Below, one piece after another: positions 43,573 through 52,047 of a stretch of 64,000 nt of DNA. Origin of the DNA: Metabacillus sp. B2-18 (GTDB taxonomy: Bacteria; Bacillota; Bacilli; Bacillales; Bacillaceae); NCBI RefSeq assembly GCF_021117275.1, contig NZ_CP088245.1, positions 1,649,501 to 1,713,500 of the forward strand, given 5' to 3'. The notes below the pieces were generated by a model, which saw only the letters and a list, made by a program, of their open reading frames with translations, was not told the DNA's origin and searched no databases. Each line of letters begins with the position of its first letter. Within the stretch, counting starts at the first letter, position 1. The translations under genes were made by a program, and so were the position numbers.

Positions 43573-44562
43573 ATGCACGGTGCATTTGATTCCTATGAAT
43601 CAATTAAAAAGTGGAAAGACGAACATATCCACAATTATGAATCAAATACAATAGAGTTAAATAAATTTCATGATGAGATGATGAAGAGTGCTAGTAAAGT
43701 GGCACTCTTTCATCTTGAAAGGAACTCTGGGGCTCCACCTTGTGATTTTACATGGTTTATTACTGGGAGTGGTGGACGAATTGAACAAGGTATCATTAGC
43801 GATCAAGATCATGGTTTAGTTTACGAAGAAAAATCAGAACGTGCAAGTAAGTATTTCTCTGCCCTTGGAGAAGAATTGTCAAAAGGACTTCATTTAATCG
43901 GATATCCTTATTGTGAAGGAAACGTTATGAGCTCAAATCCTTTGTGGTGTAAATCATTAGATGACTGGGAAAAGCAACTTGTTGCTTGGATGGATGAAAA
44001 AAGCTGGGAATCCATTCGCTTTTTACAGATCTTTTATGACTGTAGAAGCTTAGTTGGAAATGATGCTTTTATAAAGGACTTAAAATCTACAATCTTTGAA
44101 TATCGAAATACAAATCCTAAGCTTTTACAGCGATTTATGGACAATATTCAACATATTAAACATTCGATTGGTCCATTAGGACAAATCTATGTCGAACAAA
44201 GTGGCCAGTATGAAGGATGTATTGATCTAAAAAAAGGAGCTTTTTTACCGTATGTTAATGCAGTTAGGTTACTAGCAATGAAAGAGGGGATAATTGAAAC
44301 CTCTACTCTCGAAAGAATTACCATCCTTAGTAAAAAAGATCCTTATCGACAAGAAATGCTTTATTATAAAAAGAATTTTGAGAAGTTGCTTGAATACCGA
44401 AGACTATTATTTGCAAGTGCTGAAAGTTATGATGATGTGCATTATTTAAACATTAAGAAAATGACCAAGGAAGAAAAAAGAGAGATAAAATCAATCTTAA
44501 AAGATGGTAAAAAACTGCATCAATATGTGCAGGGGATCATTGATAAAGGGTGTTTAGAATGA
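43573..44562 (+). CDS. DUF294 nucleotidyltransferase-like protein
   Basis: A 329-aa protein whose residues ~60-85 carry the DUF294 nucleotidyltransferase motif TGSGGRIEQGIISDQDHGLVY (GSGGR plus DQD), related to the catalytic core of GlnD-type PII uridylyltransferases. The rest is helical and fits the DUF294 C-terminal domain; SNPLWCKSLDDWEKQL is another family stretch. No cNMP or CBS domain, which often precede DUF294. ATG is chosen for GTGAGG about 11 bases upstream. It overlaps the exonuclease gene by four bases. With amtB before it, a role in nitrogen signalling is an attractive but unproven inference. Confidence 0.85.
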   Translation: MHGAFDSYESIKKWKDEHIHNYESNTIELNKFHDEMMKSASKVALFHLERNSGAPPCDFTWFITGSGGRIEQGIISDQDHGLVYEEKSERASKYFSALGEELSKGLHLIGYPYCEGNVMSSNPLWCKSLDDWEKQLVAWMDEKSWESIRFLQIFYDCRSLVGNDAFIKDLKSTIFEYRNTNPKLLQRFMDNIQHIKHSIGPLGQIYVEQSGQYEGCIDLKKGAFLPYVNAVRLLAMKEGIIETSTLERITILSKKDPYRQEMLYYKKNFEKLLEYRRLLFASAESYDDVHYLNIKKMTKEEKREIKSILKDGKKLHQYVQGIIDKGCLE

Positions 44563-45263
44563 CATTTGACCCGTTTTTTTTTATGAGAGGTAAGCTTGGT
44601 GGTTCTCAATCTGCCCAATCACAGCAACAAGTAGCCTACCTTAGACAATTACAACGTGAAATGAGGGTGGAGGAGACATTAAATATTCCTCTTACTGAAT
44701 TAAACGTCATTGTTTTTGATATCGAAACAACAGGTTTTTATCCCGATCAAGGAGACCAAATTATTTCAATTGGTGCAATTAAAGTAAAGGGAGATGAAAT
44801 TAAAGAAGAGGAAACCTTTTACTCACTTGTTCGCTCAGAAAAACCAATTTCTAATGAAATTAGTTCTTTGACTGGTCTAACAAACGAACAATTAACAACT
44901 GCTCCGCTGTTATCCGAAACCTTGTTCGAGTTTTTTCGGTTTGCCCAGGATTATACACTTGTTGCTCATCATGCAAACCATGAAAAGATGTTTTTACAGC
45001 ATGCCTCTTGGAAGCTCTACAGGTCACCATTTAAGCACCGCCTTGTAGATATGTCCTTCTTGTACAGAATTGCAGAGCCTGGAGCAAAGCTTATCACTCT
45101 TGAAGAATGTTGCAAACATAATGGAATACCGATTTTTGGTCGACATCATGCTCTGGAGGATGCCAAGTTGACTGCACAGTTATGGAGTATTTATGTTAAT
45201 AAGCTTAAAAGATTAGGGTGTGAAACATTAAAGGATTTATATGAACGTTATACAATGGTTTAA
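44559..45263 (+). CDS. DnaQ-like 3'-5' exonuclease
   Basis: A 234-aa DEDD exonuclease related to DNA polymerase III epsilon. Exo I is VFDIETTGF (D54, E56); Exo II, normally HNxxFD, reads AHHANHEKMFL with Glu for Asp; Exo III is HHALEDA with both His and Asp, so DEDDh type. A basic 45-residue N-terminal tail precedes it. The ATG overlaps the preceding TGA (ATGA), so translation is coupled to the nucleotidyltransferase. Substrate may be DNA or RNA. The pairing with DUF294 and amtB is the puzzle here. Confidence 0.88.
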   Translation: MTFDPFFFMRGKLGGSQSAQSQQQVAYLRQLQREMRVEETLNIPLTELNVIVFDIETTGFYPDQGDQIISIGAIKVKGDEIKEEETFYSLVRSEKPISNEISSLTGLTNEQLTTAPLLSETLFEFFRFAQDYTLVAHHANHEKMFLQHASWKLYRSPFKHRLVDMSFLYRIAEPGAKLITLEECCKHNGIPIFGRHHALEDAKLTAQLWSIYVNKLKRLGCETLKDLYERYTMV

Positions 45264-45424
45264 TGAAAAGGGTTATCAAAATGATAGCTCTTTCTTTATA
45301 TAGAAAAAGTTTCAGAATATAATGATTTATCATAAAAAGATAGCCAAATTATGTCATAAGTAGTATGATAGTACTACTAAATTTATAGGCAGAATTGCCG
45401 AAATTATTTGTATATAATATAAAA

Positions 45425-45495
45425 TTGGGCAAACCATTTGAAAAAATGGGACGCAAAACTAAAGGGGCTTATCATTTTATGCTAGCCAGTTGCAG
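45425..45495 (+). ncRNA. cyclic-di-GMP-I (GEMM-I) riboswitch
   Basis: The segment has the consensus order GGCAAACC, GAAA tetraloop region, GGGACGCAAA, a CTAAAGG junction, and the 3' tetraloop-receptor half ATGCTAGCCAGTTGC. These are GEMM-I hallmarks that bind c-di-GMP. It is followed at 45522-45560 by a terminator hairpin, then the chemoreceptor's ribosome site, a layout for transcription control. Confidence 0.92.
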
Positions 45496-45521
45496 ATATG
45501 ATTAACTTTAAACTTTTTAGT

Positions 45522-45560
45522 GAGCTGTCCTTATTTTTATCATGTGGGCAGTTTTATTAT
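45522..45560 (+). terminator. riboswitch expression-platform terminator
   Basis: Stem AGCTGTCC/GGGCAGTT with a 15-nt loop, followed by TTATTATTTT, 43 bases before the MCP start. Confidence 0.75.
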
Positions 45561-45602
45561 TTTACAAAGAGTAATAGAGACGAGAAAGGGAGAAAGAACA
45601 TC

Positions 45603-47609
45603 ATGAAAATCCGTCATGTTTTAAAGAATAATGTATTAAAAGGTATTGACAGAAATCTCACGATTAGAAAAAAATTAATCATTGCCTTCGCATGCATTTT
45701 ACTTGTACCAAGTCTTGCTATAGGATTTATCTCTTATCAATCTGCAAAATCTGAATTACAAGATAGCATGCTTCAAACAGCTAAGGAAAGTGTGCAACTA
45801 ATTGATTCTTCTATGAATTCACAGCTAATTCCTATAGAAAAGGACATTGAATATTTTGCTCAGACAGCAAAAACGGCTAATGCAAAAATTGATATCGAGG
45901 AAATTTCGAAAATTAAATTGAAATTTAATCAATATATTGAAACAAAACCAGGAGCACAAGCAATTTATATTGGAACAGATACGGGTGAAATGATTGTTTC
46001 ACCAACACTTCAACTCCCCGATGATTATGACCCACGTGATCGTCCTTGGTATACGTTGGCAATGGAGAATAAAGGAGAAGTTGTTATTACAGATCCGTAT
46101 ATCGATGCTAATACAAATGAAACATCAGTTACATTTGCTAAAGTTTTAAATGATGGTTCAGGTGTAGTGGCTGTTGATGTGAACTTAAATGTACTGAAAG
46201 ATATGATAAGTGTAGTGAAGGTTGGGGAAGAGGGCTACGTAACAATTGTTGATGAAACTCAAACTTACTTAATTCATCCTTCTAAGCAAGGTGAAAAGGT
46301 AACGGGTGATTGGGTAGGAAATTTATTTAAAAGTAATACTGGTGAATTTTCCTATACTATAGATGGTAAAGCGAAGGAAATGGATTTTATTACAAATGAA
46401 CTAACAGGCTGGAAAATTGCTGGTACGATGTATACTAGTGAAATCTCAGAAGCCGCTAAAGGAATCTTTTTAAAAACATTAGCTGTAGTACTATCCTCTA
46501 TTCTCGGAGCTATTGTTATTTTTGTTATTATACGTTCTATTTTACAACCAATTCGTATTTTAGTTGCTTCTTCAGAAAAAATTGCTAATGGAGATTTAGC
46601 GGTTGATATTAACATTAATTCTAATGATGAAGTAGGACAATTGTCCAAGAGCTTTAACAAAATGGTCGAAAATTTACGTGCAGTGGTTGTAAGTCTCCAA
46701 ACAGCATCAGAAAGGGTGAGTTCATCTTCTGAAGAGTTGATTGCTAGTGCAGACCAATCGACAGCTGGAACTAAACAAGTAACAGAAGCAATCCAACAGG
46801 TAGCTAGTGGAGCCGAAAGCCAAACATTTAAAATTGATGCAAATAATGCTGCATTAGATGAAGTGCTACAAGGAATTCTAAGAATTTCATCTAGCTCATC
46901 AAATGTTTCTGATATAGCACAAGAAACTGTCAGTGAGGCAGAAGTTGGTGGGAAATTTGTAAAAGATAGCTTGGAGCAAATGAAGTTTATTCATGCTTCC
47001 GTGACTGAATCAAATAAGGTCATTCAATCATTATCCAAAAGATCACAGGAAATTGGAAAGATCCTAGATGCTATTTCTGAAATTGCTAATCAAACAAATT
47101 TACTTGCATTAAATGCCGCAATTGAGGCAGCAAGAGCCGGTGAACATGGAAAAGGATTTGCAGTAGTAGCTGATGAAGTGCGCAAATTAGCAGAACAATC
47201 TCAACAATCAGCTGGTCAGATCTCTACACTAATTTTATCTATACAAAAAGACACAAATCATTCCGTACAGGTAATGGGCGAGGTATCTAAAAATGCAGAG
47301 CAGGGATTAACAATCTCAACAGAAACATCTGAGAAATTTGATTCGATATTAAATAGAATGAACACTATGACTCCACAAATTGAAGAAGTTTCAGCAACTG
47401 TACAGCAAATAACAGCTGCCATTCAAGAAGTTACAGCATCAGCCAATGAGCTAGCTATTATTGCAAAAGAAAGTTCAGCAACATCTGAAGAAGTAGCGGC
47501 TACAACTGAGCAACAACTTGCTTCAATGGAGGAAATTACAGCTGCCTCAAAAGCCTTAACTGGAATGGCTGAAGAACTACAATCAATTATTGATCGCTTT
47601 AAAGTATAA
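45603..47609 (+). CDS. methyl-accepting chemotaxis protein
   Basis: A 668-aa transducer: TM1 (~25-45), a dCache-type periplasmic sensor ([21 protein letters not shown]), TM2 (~290-315), HAMP (~315-370), and a cytoplasmic signalling domain with the hairpin tip [41 protein letters not shown]. The DPRxRPWY stretch is typical of amino-acid or small-carboxylate dCache sensors; the ligand is unknown. The ATG chosen follows AAAGGGAGAAAG. Controlled by a c-di-GMP riboswitch, so chemoreceptor expression depends on the second messenger that governs the motile-sessile choice. Confidence 0.93.
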   Translation: MKIRHVLKNNVLKGIDRNLTIRKKLIIAFACILLVPSLAIGFISYQSAKSELQDSMLQTAKESVQLIDSSMNSQLIPIEKDIEYFAQTAKTANAKIDIEEISKIKLKFNQYIETKPGAQAIYIGTDTGEMIVSPTLQLPDDYDPRDRPWYTLAMENKGEVVITDPYIDANTNETSVTFAKVLNDGSGVVAVDVNLNVLKDMISVVKVGEEGYVTIVDETQTYLIHPSKQGEKVTGDWVGNLFKSNTGEFSYTIDGKAKEMDFITNELTGWKIAGTMYTSEISEAAKGIFLKTLAVVLSSILGAIVIFVIIRSILQPIRILVASSEKIANGDLAVDININSNDEVGQLSKSFNKMVENLRAVVVSLQTASERVSSSSEELIASADQSTAGTKQVTEAIQQVASGAESQTFKIDANNAALDEVLQGILRISSSSSNVSDIAQETVSEAEVGGKFVKDSLEQMKFIHASVTESNKVIQSLSKRSQEIGKILDAISEIANQTNLLALNAAIEAARAGEHGKGFAVVADEVRKLAEQSQQSAGQISTLILSIQKDTNHSVQVMGEVSKNAEQGLTISTETSEKFDSILNRMNTMTPQIEEVSATVQQITAAIQEVTASANELAIIAKESSATSEEVAATTEQQLASMEEITAASKALTGMAEELQSIIDRFKV

Positions 47610-47619
47610 GTGATTGTTA

Positions 47620-47652
47620 AAAAGTCAGCTGAAGTTGCAGCTGGCTTTTTAA
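47620..47652 (+). terminator. MCP terminator
   Basis: Stem AAGTCAGCTG/CAGCTGGCTT followed by TTT and T-rich sequence. Confidence 0.85.
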
Positions 47653-47772
47653 GTTTTTCAACTTAAGGTTATTGAGCATTATGAAGCATTTTTAAAACTA
47701 GCTTGGAGTCAAGTTACGCCTAAAGAAGTATTATCTATAGCAAAAACTCACCATACATACGATCGTAGCTAG
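47653..47772 (+). pseudogene. possible short gene remnant
   Basis: An open stretch without a usable start codon reads HYEAFLKLAWSQVTPKEVL then SIAKTHHTYDRS and a stop. Its composition looks like real protein, but I recognise no family. Best seen as the tail of a lost gene. Confidence 0.3.
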
Positions 47773-47794
47773 TGATTACCGGAATTAGGGAGAT

Positions 47795-47828
47795 TAAAAG
47801 AGCTTGACGGTATGTAATCAAGCTCTAA
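47795..47828 (-). terminator. terminator of the small membrane protein gene
   Basis: Perfect 9-bp stem AGAGCTTGA/TCAAGCTCT; on the minus strand TTTTAATC follows. Confidence 0.7.
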
Positions 47829-47874
47829 TGAGACGTTAGATGAACAGTTCCCTATATATGGTTGGAAACTACTA

Positions 47875-48072
47875 TCAATTTTTTTGGTTTTCATTACTGG
47901 GAAAGAGAAAATACGTAATTAAGCCGGAAAAAAGAGCCCCACCTAAAGAAATCAACGTTCGGATTTGTATGGAAATAGCGCTACCATAGTTTTGGTCAAG
48001 TACTCTAATCGCAAAAATAAACACTATGATCATTACAGGTAGCACAATTTTAAATTTCTTCAAAAGCTTCAC
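47875..48072 (-). CDS. small two-TM membrane protein, unknown
   Basis: A 65-aa protein with a basic N-terminus (KLLKKFK) and two hydrophobic helices (~9-24 and ~38-57), ending in a polar tail. GTG start with a poor site (AGGG very close); a TTG three codons later is an alternative. A terminator lies downstream on the same strand, which supports it as a real gene. Family not recognised. Confidence 0.5.
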   Translation of the reverse strand: MKLLKKFKIVLPVMIIVFIFAIRVLDQNYGSAISIQIRTLISLGGALFSGLITYFLFPSNENQKN

Positions 48073-48376
48073 ATCCCTATCAAAAAATAATACTTAGTTT
48101 ATCATATTTGATGTTAATTGTTAGGACAAGAATACCATCAATTTGGTCGTAGTCAAGATTAACGGTACAGACAATAGAGAAATAGAATAAAATAATGCTA
48201 GTCCACCTCTATAATTATGTTTAAAACATTTATTTTAAGCTAAACAAACGGCAGATCATGACTAATTTTGTTATATTATTTAGAATTGATAACCTTTTTC
48301 AACGAAATTGTTGTACTATTATATGTGAGACTTACTATAGATTAAACAGTTTGAAGGTAAGGAGAAAATAACATAT
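48073..48376. other. divergent intergenic region
   Basis: About 300 bp of AT-rich leader for two divergent genes. I see no ORF or fold. Confidence 0.4.
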
Positions 48377-48961
48377 ATGATAAAAAATATGGCTGAATTT
48401 ACATATAAATTAAATGAAAATGGTGGAGGTCACATTCTGTATTTTACGGAGAAATTGGATGATTATGTTCAAAACGCTGTTGAATTTATAATTAGTGGTA
48501 TAAAAAACAATGAATATGTTTTGTTTGTTGAAAATGAGCCTATTAATCATTTAATATCACAAAAACTAAAAAATATATTAGAAGCAGATGAAATAAAGAG
48601 AGTCCACCAAATTAGTAATTTTGATTTCTATTGTTCCACAGGTAATTTCCACACAGTAACAATTCTAAACTACTTTTTTAACACATTAGATCCCTATTTT
48701 GATCAAAATTTGAAAATAAGGTGTTGGGGTCACGTGGAATGGCCGACTCAAAAACATATTAATAGCACATTGAAAGAATTTGAATTTGAAGTAGACAGGT
48801 TAATGCCGGAAATGGATATAATCGGTGTTTGTGCATATAATTTAGACCGATTAACGGATGAGGTCCAAAAAGCTTTAATGGAGTGTCACGGATACTTAAT
48901 GACGGATAATGAAATAATGAAACTAGTTGATGAAGCTAATGGAATAAAGAAAATATTTTAA
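48377..48961 (+). CDS. MEDS-domain protein
   Basis: A 194-aa protein consisting only of a MEDS (methanogen/methylotroph DcmR sensory) domain: GGHILYFTEKLDDYVQNAVEF, YVLFVENEP, RCWGHVEWP and IIGVCAYNLDRL match the family. MEDS domains sense small molecules, often fused to HTH or kinase domains; here no output domain follows, so it may act through a partner. In several Bacillus genomes MEDS proteins regulate stress kinases, which I state from memory. ATG follows AAGGAG at a longish 12 bases. Confidence 0.8.
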   Translation: MIKNMAEFTYKLNENGGGHILYFTEKLDDYVQNAVEFIISGIKNNEYVLFVENEPINHLISQKLKNILEADEIKRVHQISNFDFYCSTGNFHTVTILNYFFNTLDPYFDQNLKIRCWGHVEWPTQKHINSTLKEFEFEVDRLMPEMDIIGVCAYNLDRLTDEVQKALMECHGYLMTDNEIMKLVDEANGIKKIF

Positions 48962-48993
48962 ATTAAGAAGTTCCTAATGGCAATTTGATTCAT

Positions 48994-49377
48994 TTATTCG
49001 TCATCCTTTTTTTCTTTTAGCAAATCACGTATTTCTTCCAGTAGAAGTTCAGTGTTAGTTTTAGTTTGACCAAAAGGCTTGTCGTTGTCTAATTTCCGGA
49101 GCTTATAAAATAGTTGGACAAAGAAGAAAATACTATATGTTATGATTAAAAATTCTAATACAGTTTGTAAGAATGATCCATATTGAATAACTGATGCTCC
49201 AAAAGGTAAAGAGAAATCCTTCAAATTTATGCCGCCTAAAAGTACACCTATTACTGGCATGACAAGATCATCAACTAATGAGCTAACGATTTTTCCAAAA
49301 GCCGTTCCGATAATTACTCCTACTGCTAGGTCAATTGCATTCCCTCTTATGGCGAATTGTAGAAATTGTTTTAGCAT
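48994..49377 (-). CDS. mscL: large-conductance mechanosensitive channel MscL
   Basis: A 127-aa channel that opens near lytic membrane tension. N-terminal FLQFAIRGNAIDLAVGVIIGTAFGKIVSSLVDDLVMP is the gate helix; the second helix is FLIITYSIFFFVQLFYKL; a charged C-terminal bundle ends in LLEEIRDLLKEK. Full length for the family. ATG start with a weak GGAGATAAT site. Monocistronic, convergent with the MEDS gene. Confidence 0.95.
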   Translation of the reverse strand: MLKQFLQFAIRGNAIDLAVGVIIGTAFGKIVSSLVDDLVMPVIGVLLGGINLKDFSLPFGASVIQYGSFLQTVLEFLIITYSIFFFVQLFYKLRKLDNDKPFGQTKTNTELLLEEIRDLLKEKKDDE

Positions 49378-49478
49378 GCTATTATCTCCAATCTATTCAT
49401 TACTTTAAAAGAGGACAATAAAAACAGTCCTTAGTAAAGATTATTCACATAAGACAAGTTTAGAAGGAGAAGAAGAAT

Positions 49479-50045
49479 ATGAAGGTTTCATTGTCAGAAT
49501 ATGATCCGAAATGGCCGCAAAAATACCTGATTGAAAAGGAAATGTTACAATCTAAACTAGGTTTTCTTAAACCAATGATTGAACATATTGGAAGTACATC
49601 AATAATTGGTTTATCAGCAAAACCAATAATCGATATCATGATTGGTGTTAGAGAGGAAAGTCAGCTTGAAAAGGTTGTTGATGCGTTATCACAACCTCCT
49701 TATGTTTATGTATCAATTTATGATAAACAGCTGCCGTTTCGACGTTTTTTTATTGTGGTTAAAGAAGTTTATGCCGAGTTATATCCACGTGTATTAACGA
49801 CTGAGAATTTTATGGAGATTCCCCATCAACATCGAATAGCTCATATACATACAGTACCTTTAGATAGTCAATGGTGGGAGGAACATCTTTTATTTCGTGA
49901 TTTTCTTATACAATCGAAAGAGCATCTTTTAGAATATGAAAGCTTGAAAAAGAAATTATCGAAAAAAGAATGGACTAATGGAAATGAGTATGCTGGTGCA
50001 AAGGCTAAATTTATACAGTCTGTTCTTAAAGAGGCAAAATTATAA
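49479..50045 (+). CDS. GrpB-family (UPF0157) protein
   Basis: A 188-aa protein of the GrpB/UPF0157 group, with a nucleotidyltransferase-like fold. YDPKWPQKY near the start, the core EHIGSTSIIGLSAKPIIDIMIGV and FRRFF, FRDFL, YAGAKAKFI stretches are typical. Members include the GrpB domain fused to dephospho-CoA kinase; enzymatic role is not established. ATG follows GAAGGAGAAG. Terminated by a very strong hairpin. Confidence 0.85.
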   Translation: MKVSLSEYDPKWPQKYLIEKEMLQSKLGFLKPMIEHIGSTSIIGLSAKPIIDIMIGVREESQLEKVVDALSQPPYVYVSIYDKQLPFRRFFIVVKEVYAELYPRVLTTENFMEIPHQHRIAHIHTVPLDSQWWEEHLLFRDFLIQSKEHLLEYESLKKKLSKKEWTNGNEYAGAKAKFIQSVLKEAKL

Positions 50046-50057
50046 GGTGTTTTTTAG

Positions 50058-50108
50058 AAAGATGCTTATTGGTTAGTTGAGATTCCACTAACCAATAAGC
50101 ATCTTTTT
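50058..50108 (+). terminator. strong terminator with 16-bp stem
   Basis: GATGCTTATTGGTTAG pairs perfectly with its complement around a 10-nt loop, followed by TTTTTT. Confidence 0.9.
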
Positions 50109-50284
50109 TCGTTCAAAGGTATTAGTTCTTTCGTCCACTAGAAGGAGGTAGATTCCTTCAAAGGATATATTTTTAGAAAATTAAGGAAAATGTATGGATA
50201 ATTATTTCGATTGTCGATATATTTAAACGTATTACGTTATATCTATAGGTAATGTGATGGTAAACAACTGTGGGGAGGGGAAGT

Positions 50285-52039
50285 ATGGAAACGTTTAAAA
50301 AATTAAAAAGCTTTTATTGGCCATACAGAAAGTATTTCTTATGGTCATTGTTTTTTGTCTTATTTATTACAGGCATTACGGTTATTTATCCAATTGTTTT
50401 GCAATTAACAATCGATGAAATTGTATTAAAGAAACAATATGAGTATATTCCATGGATTGTGGTTGGTTTTTTATCATTGATGGTGGTAAAAGGGGTATCT
50501 GCATTTTTTCATCAATATTTAGGAGATATGTTTGGGATACAGTCAGTTTACAGACTTAGAAATGCTTTATATGAAAAGTTACAGCGATTGCCTTTTATTT
50601 ACTATGATAATGCTAAAACGGGTGATTTAATGTCCCGATTGACTGCTGATGTAGAAGGGTTTCGTTTCTTTTTATCGTTCGGTTTTTCTGAGCTTGTTCG
50701 ATTTTTACTATTAATATGCGGAACATTAACAGTTATGTTTATTTATTCCGTACCGTTAACGTTAGTAACGATTGCTGCTTTACCTTTTCTAGCGGTGGCT
50801 GTATATCATTTTGATAAACGTGTACATCCAGCTTTTCGGAACATTCGTGAATCATTTGGAAAGCTAAACACGAATGTGCAAGAAAATATTAGTGGAATAC
50901 AAACGGTTAAGGCACTTTCTCGTGAGGATTTTGAAATATCAAAGTTTAACCAAGCAAACGGCAATTACAAAGAAAAATCATTAACAACCTCCTTTGTTTG
51001 GGCGAAATTTTTCCCTCTCATGGAGTTAATCGGAAATATATGTGTTGTCGCATTGCTTGCATACGGAAGTGTACTTGTTATTCAAGGAGGCCTGCAACCT
51101 GGTGAGCTTGTTGCTTTTTTCAGTTTAGTTTGGTATTTAATGAACCCAATCATGCACTTAGGATTTGTTATTAACTTATTTTCGCAATCGAAGGCATCAG
51201 GAGAGCGACTACTTGAAATTTTAGAGGCTGAGGAAAGCATTCGAGATCAAGAAAATATCCTTCCCGATACTAAAATAAATGGAGATGTAACCTTTTGCAA
51301 TGTAAGTTTACGTTATAAAGAGGAAGAATCACTAGCATTACATCAACTAACTTTTCAGGCATCAAAGGGAAAAACAATCGGGTTAATTGGTTCAACTGGT
51401 TCTGGAAAAACAAGTTTGACTCAATTGATGACAAGGTTTTATACACCAACAAGTGGTCAAATTTTAATTGATGGAGAAGATATTCGTGATTATTCATTAA
51501 AAGCATTACGCTCAAATATAGGAGTGGTTTTACAAGAATCATTTTTATTTTCATCCACAATTAAATCAAATATAGCTTACGGAAGACCAGATGCCACGAT
51601 AGATGAAATTATTGATGCAGCAAAACGTGCGCAGGCACATGATTTCATTATGGAACTGAAAGACGGATACGATACGATGTTAGGTGAAAGAGGACTCGGG
51701 CTTTCAGGAGGACAAAAGCAAAGAATTGCAATTGCCAGAGCAATTTGCATGGATCCACGCATTCTTATTTTAGATGATGCAACAAGTGCTGTAGATATGA
51801 CGACAGAGTCTCATATTCAACAAGCATTAAAAGAAGTGATGAAGGGTCGAACGACATTTATCATTGCCCATCGTATTTCTTCTCTGAAGCATGCTGATGA
51901 GATTCTTGTTCTTGATAGTGGCTCAATTATTGAGAGAGGAACTCATGAAAGGCTTCTACAGCAAGAAGGTTATTACAAACGAATCTATAATATTCAATAT
52001 AAAGATCAAAAAGCTGTTCTACACTCAACAGCAGGGTAG
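50285..52039 (+). CDS. yknU: ABC exporter half-transporter YknU
   Basis: A 584-aa half-transporter: six-helix domain (~1-320) and nucleotide-binding domain with Walker A GSTGSGKTSL, Q-loop VVLQESF, signature LSGGQKQR, Walker B ILILDDATS and H-loop IAHR. The catalytic Glu after Walker B is Asp here, so this subunit contributes a degenerate site while its signature is canonical. The pair resembles BmrC/BmrD-type heterodimers. ATG follows GGGGAGGGG; length equals B. subtilis YknU. Eight bases separate it from yknV. Substrate unknown. Confidence 0.93.
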   Translation: METFKKLKSFYWPYRKYFLWSLFFVLFITGITVIYPIVLQLTIDEIVLKKQYEYIPWIVVGFLSLMVVKGVSAFFHQYLGDMFGIQSVYRLRNALYEKLQRLPFIYYDNAKTGDLMSRLTADVEGFRFFLSFGFSELVRFLLLICGTLTVMFIYSVPLTLVTIAALPFLAVAVYHFDKRVHPAFRNIRESFGKLNTNVQENISGIQTVKALSREDFEISKFNQANGNYKEKSLTTSFVWAKFFPLMELIGNICVVALLAYGSVLVIQGGLQPGELVAFFSLVWYLMNPIMHLGFVINLFSQSKASGERLLEILEAEESIRDQENILPDTKINGDVTFCNVSLRYKEEESLALHQLTFQASKGKTIGLIGSTGSGKTSLTQLMTRFYTPTSGQILIDGEDIRDYSLKALRSNIGVVLQESFLFSSTIKSNIAYGRPDATIDEIIDAAKRAQAHDFIMELKDGYDTMLGERGLGLSGGQKQRIAIARAICMDPRILILDDATSAVDMTTESHIQQALKEVMKGRTTFIIAHRISSLKHADEILVLDSGSIIERGTHERLLQQEGYYKRIYNIQYKDQKAVLHSTAG

Positions 52040-52047
52040 GTGATGAT

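Noticed and set aside
45498..45602. Upstream extension of the chemoreceptor reading frame
   Set aside because: It overlaps the riboswitch terminator and has no ribosome site; the ATG at 45603 has a strong one and leads straight into TM1.
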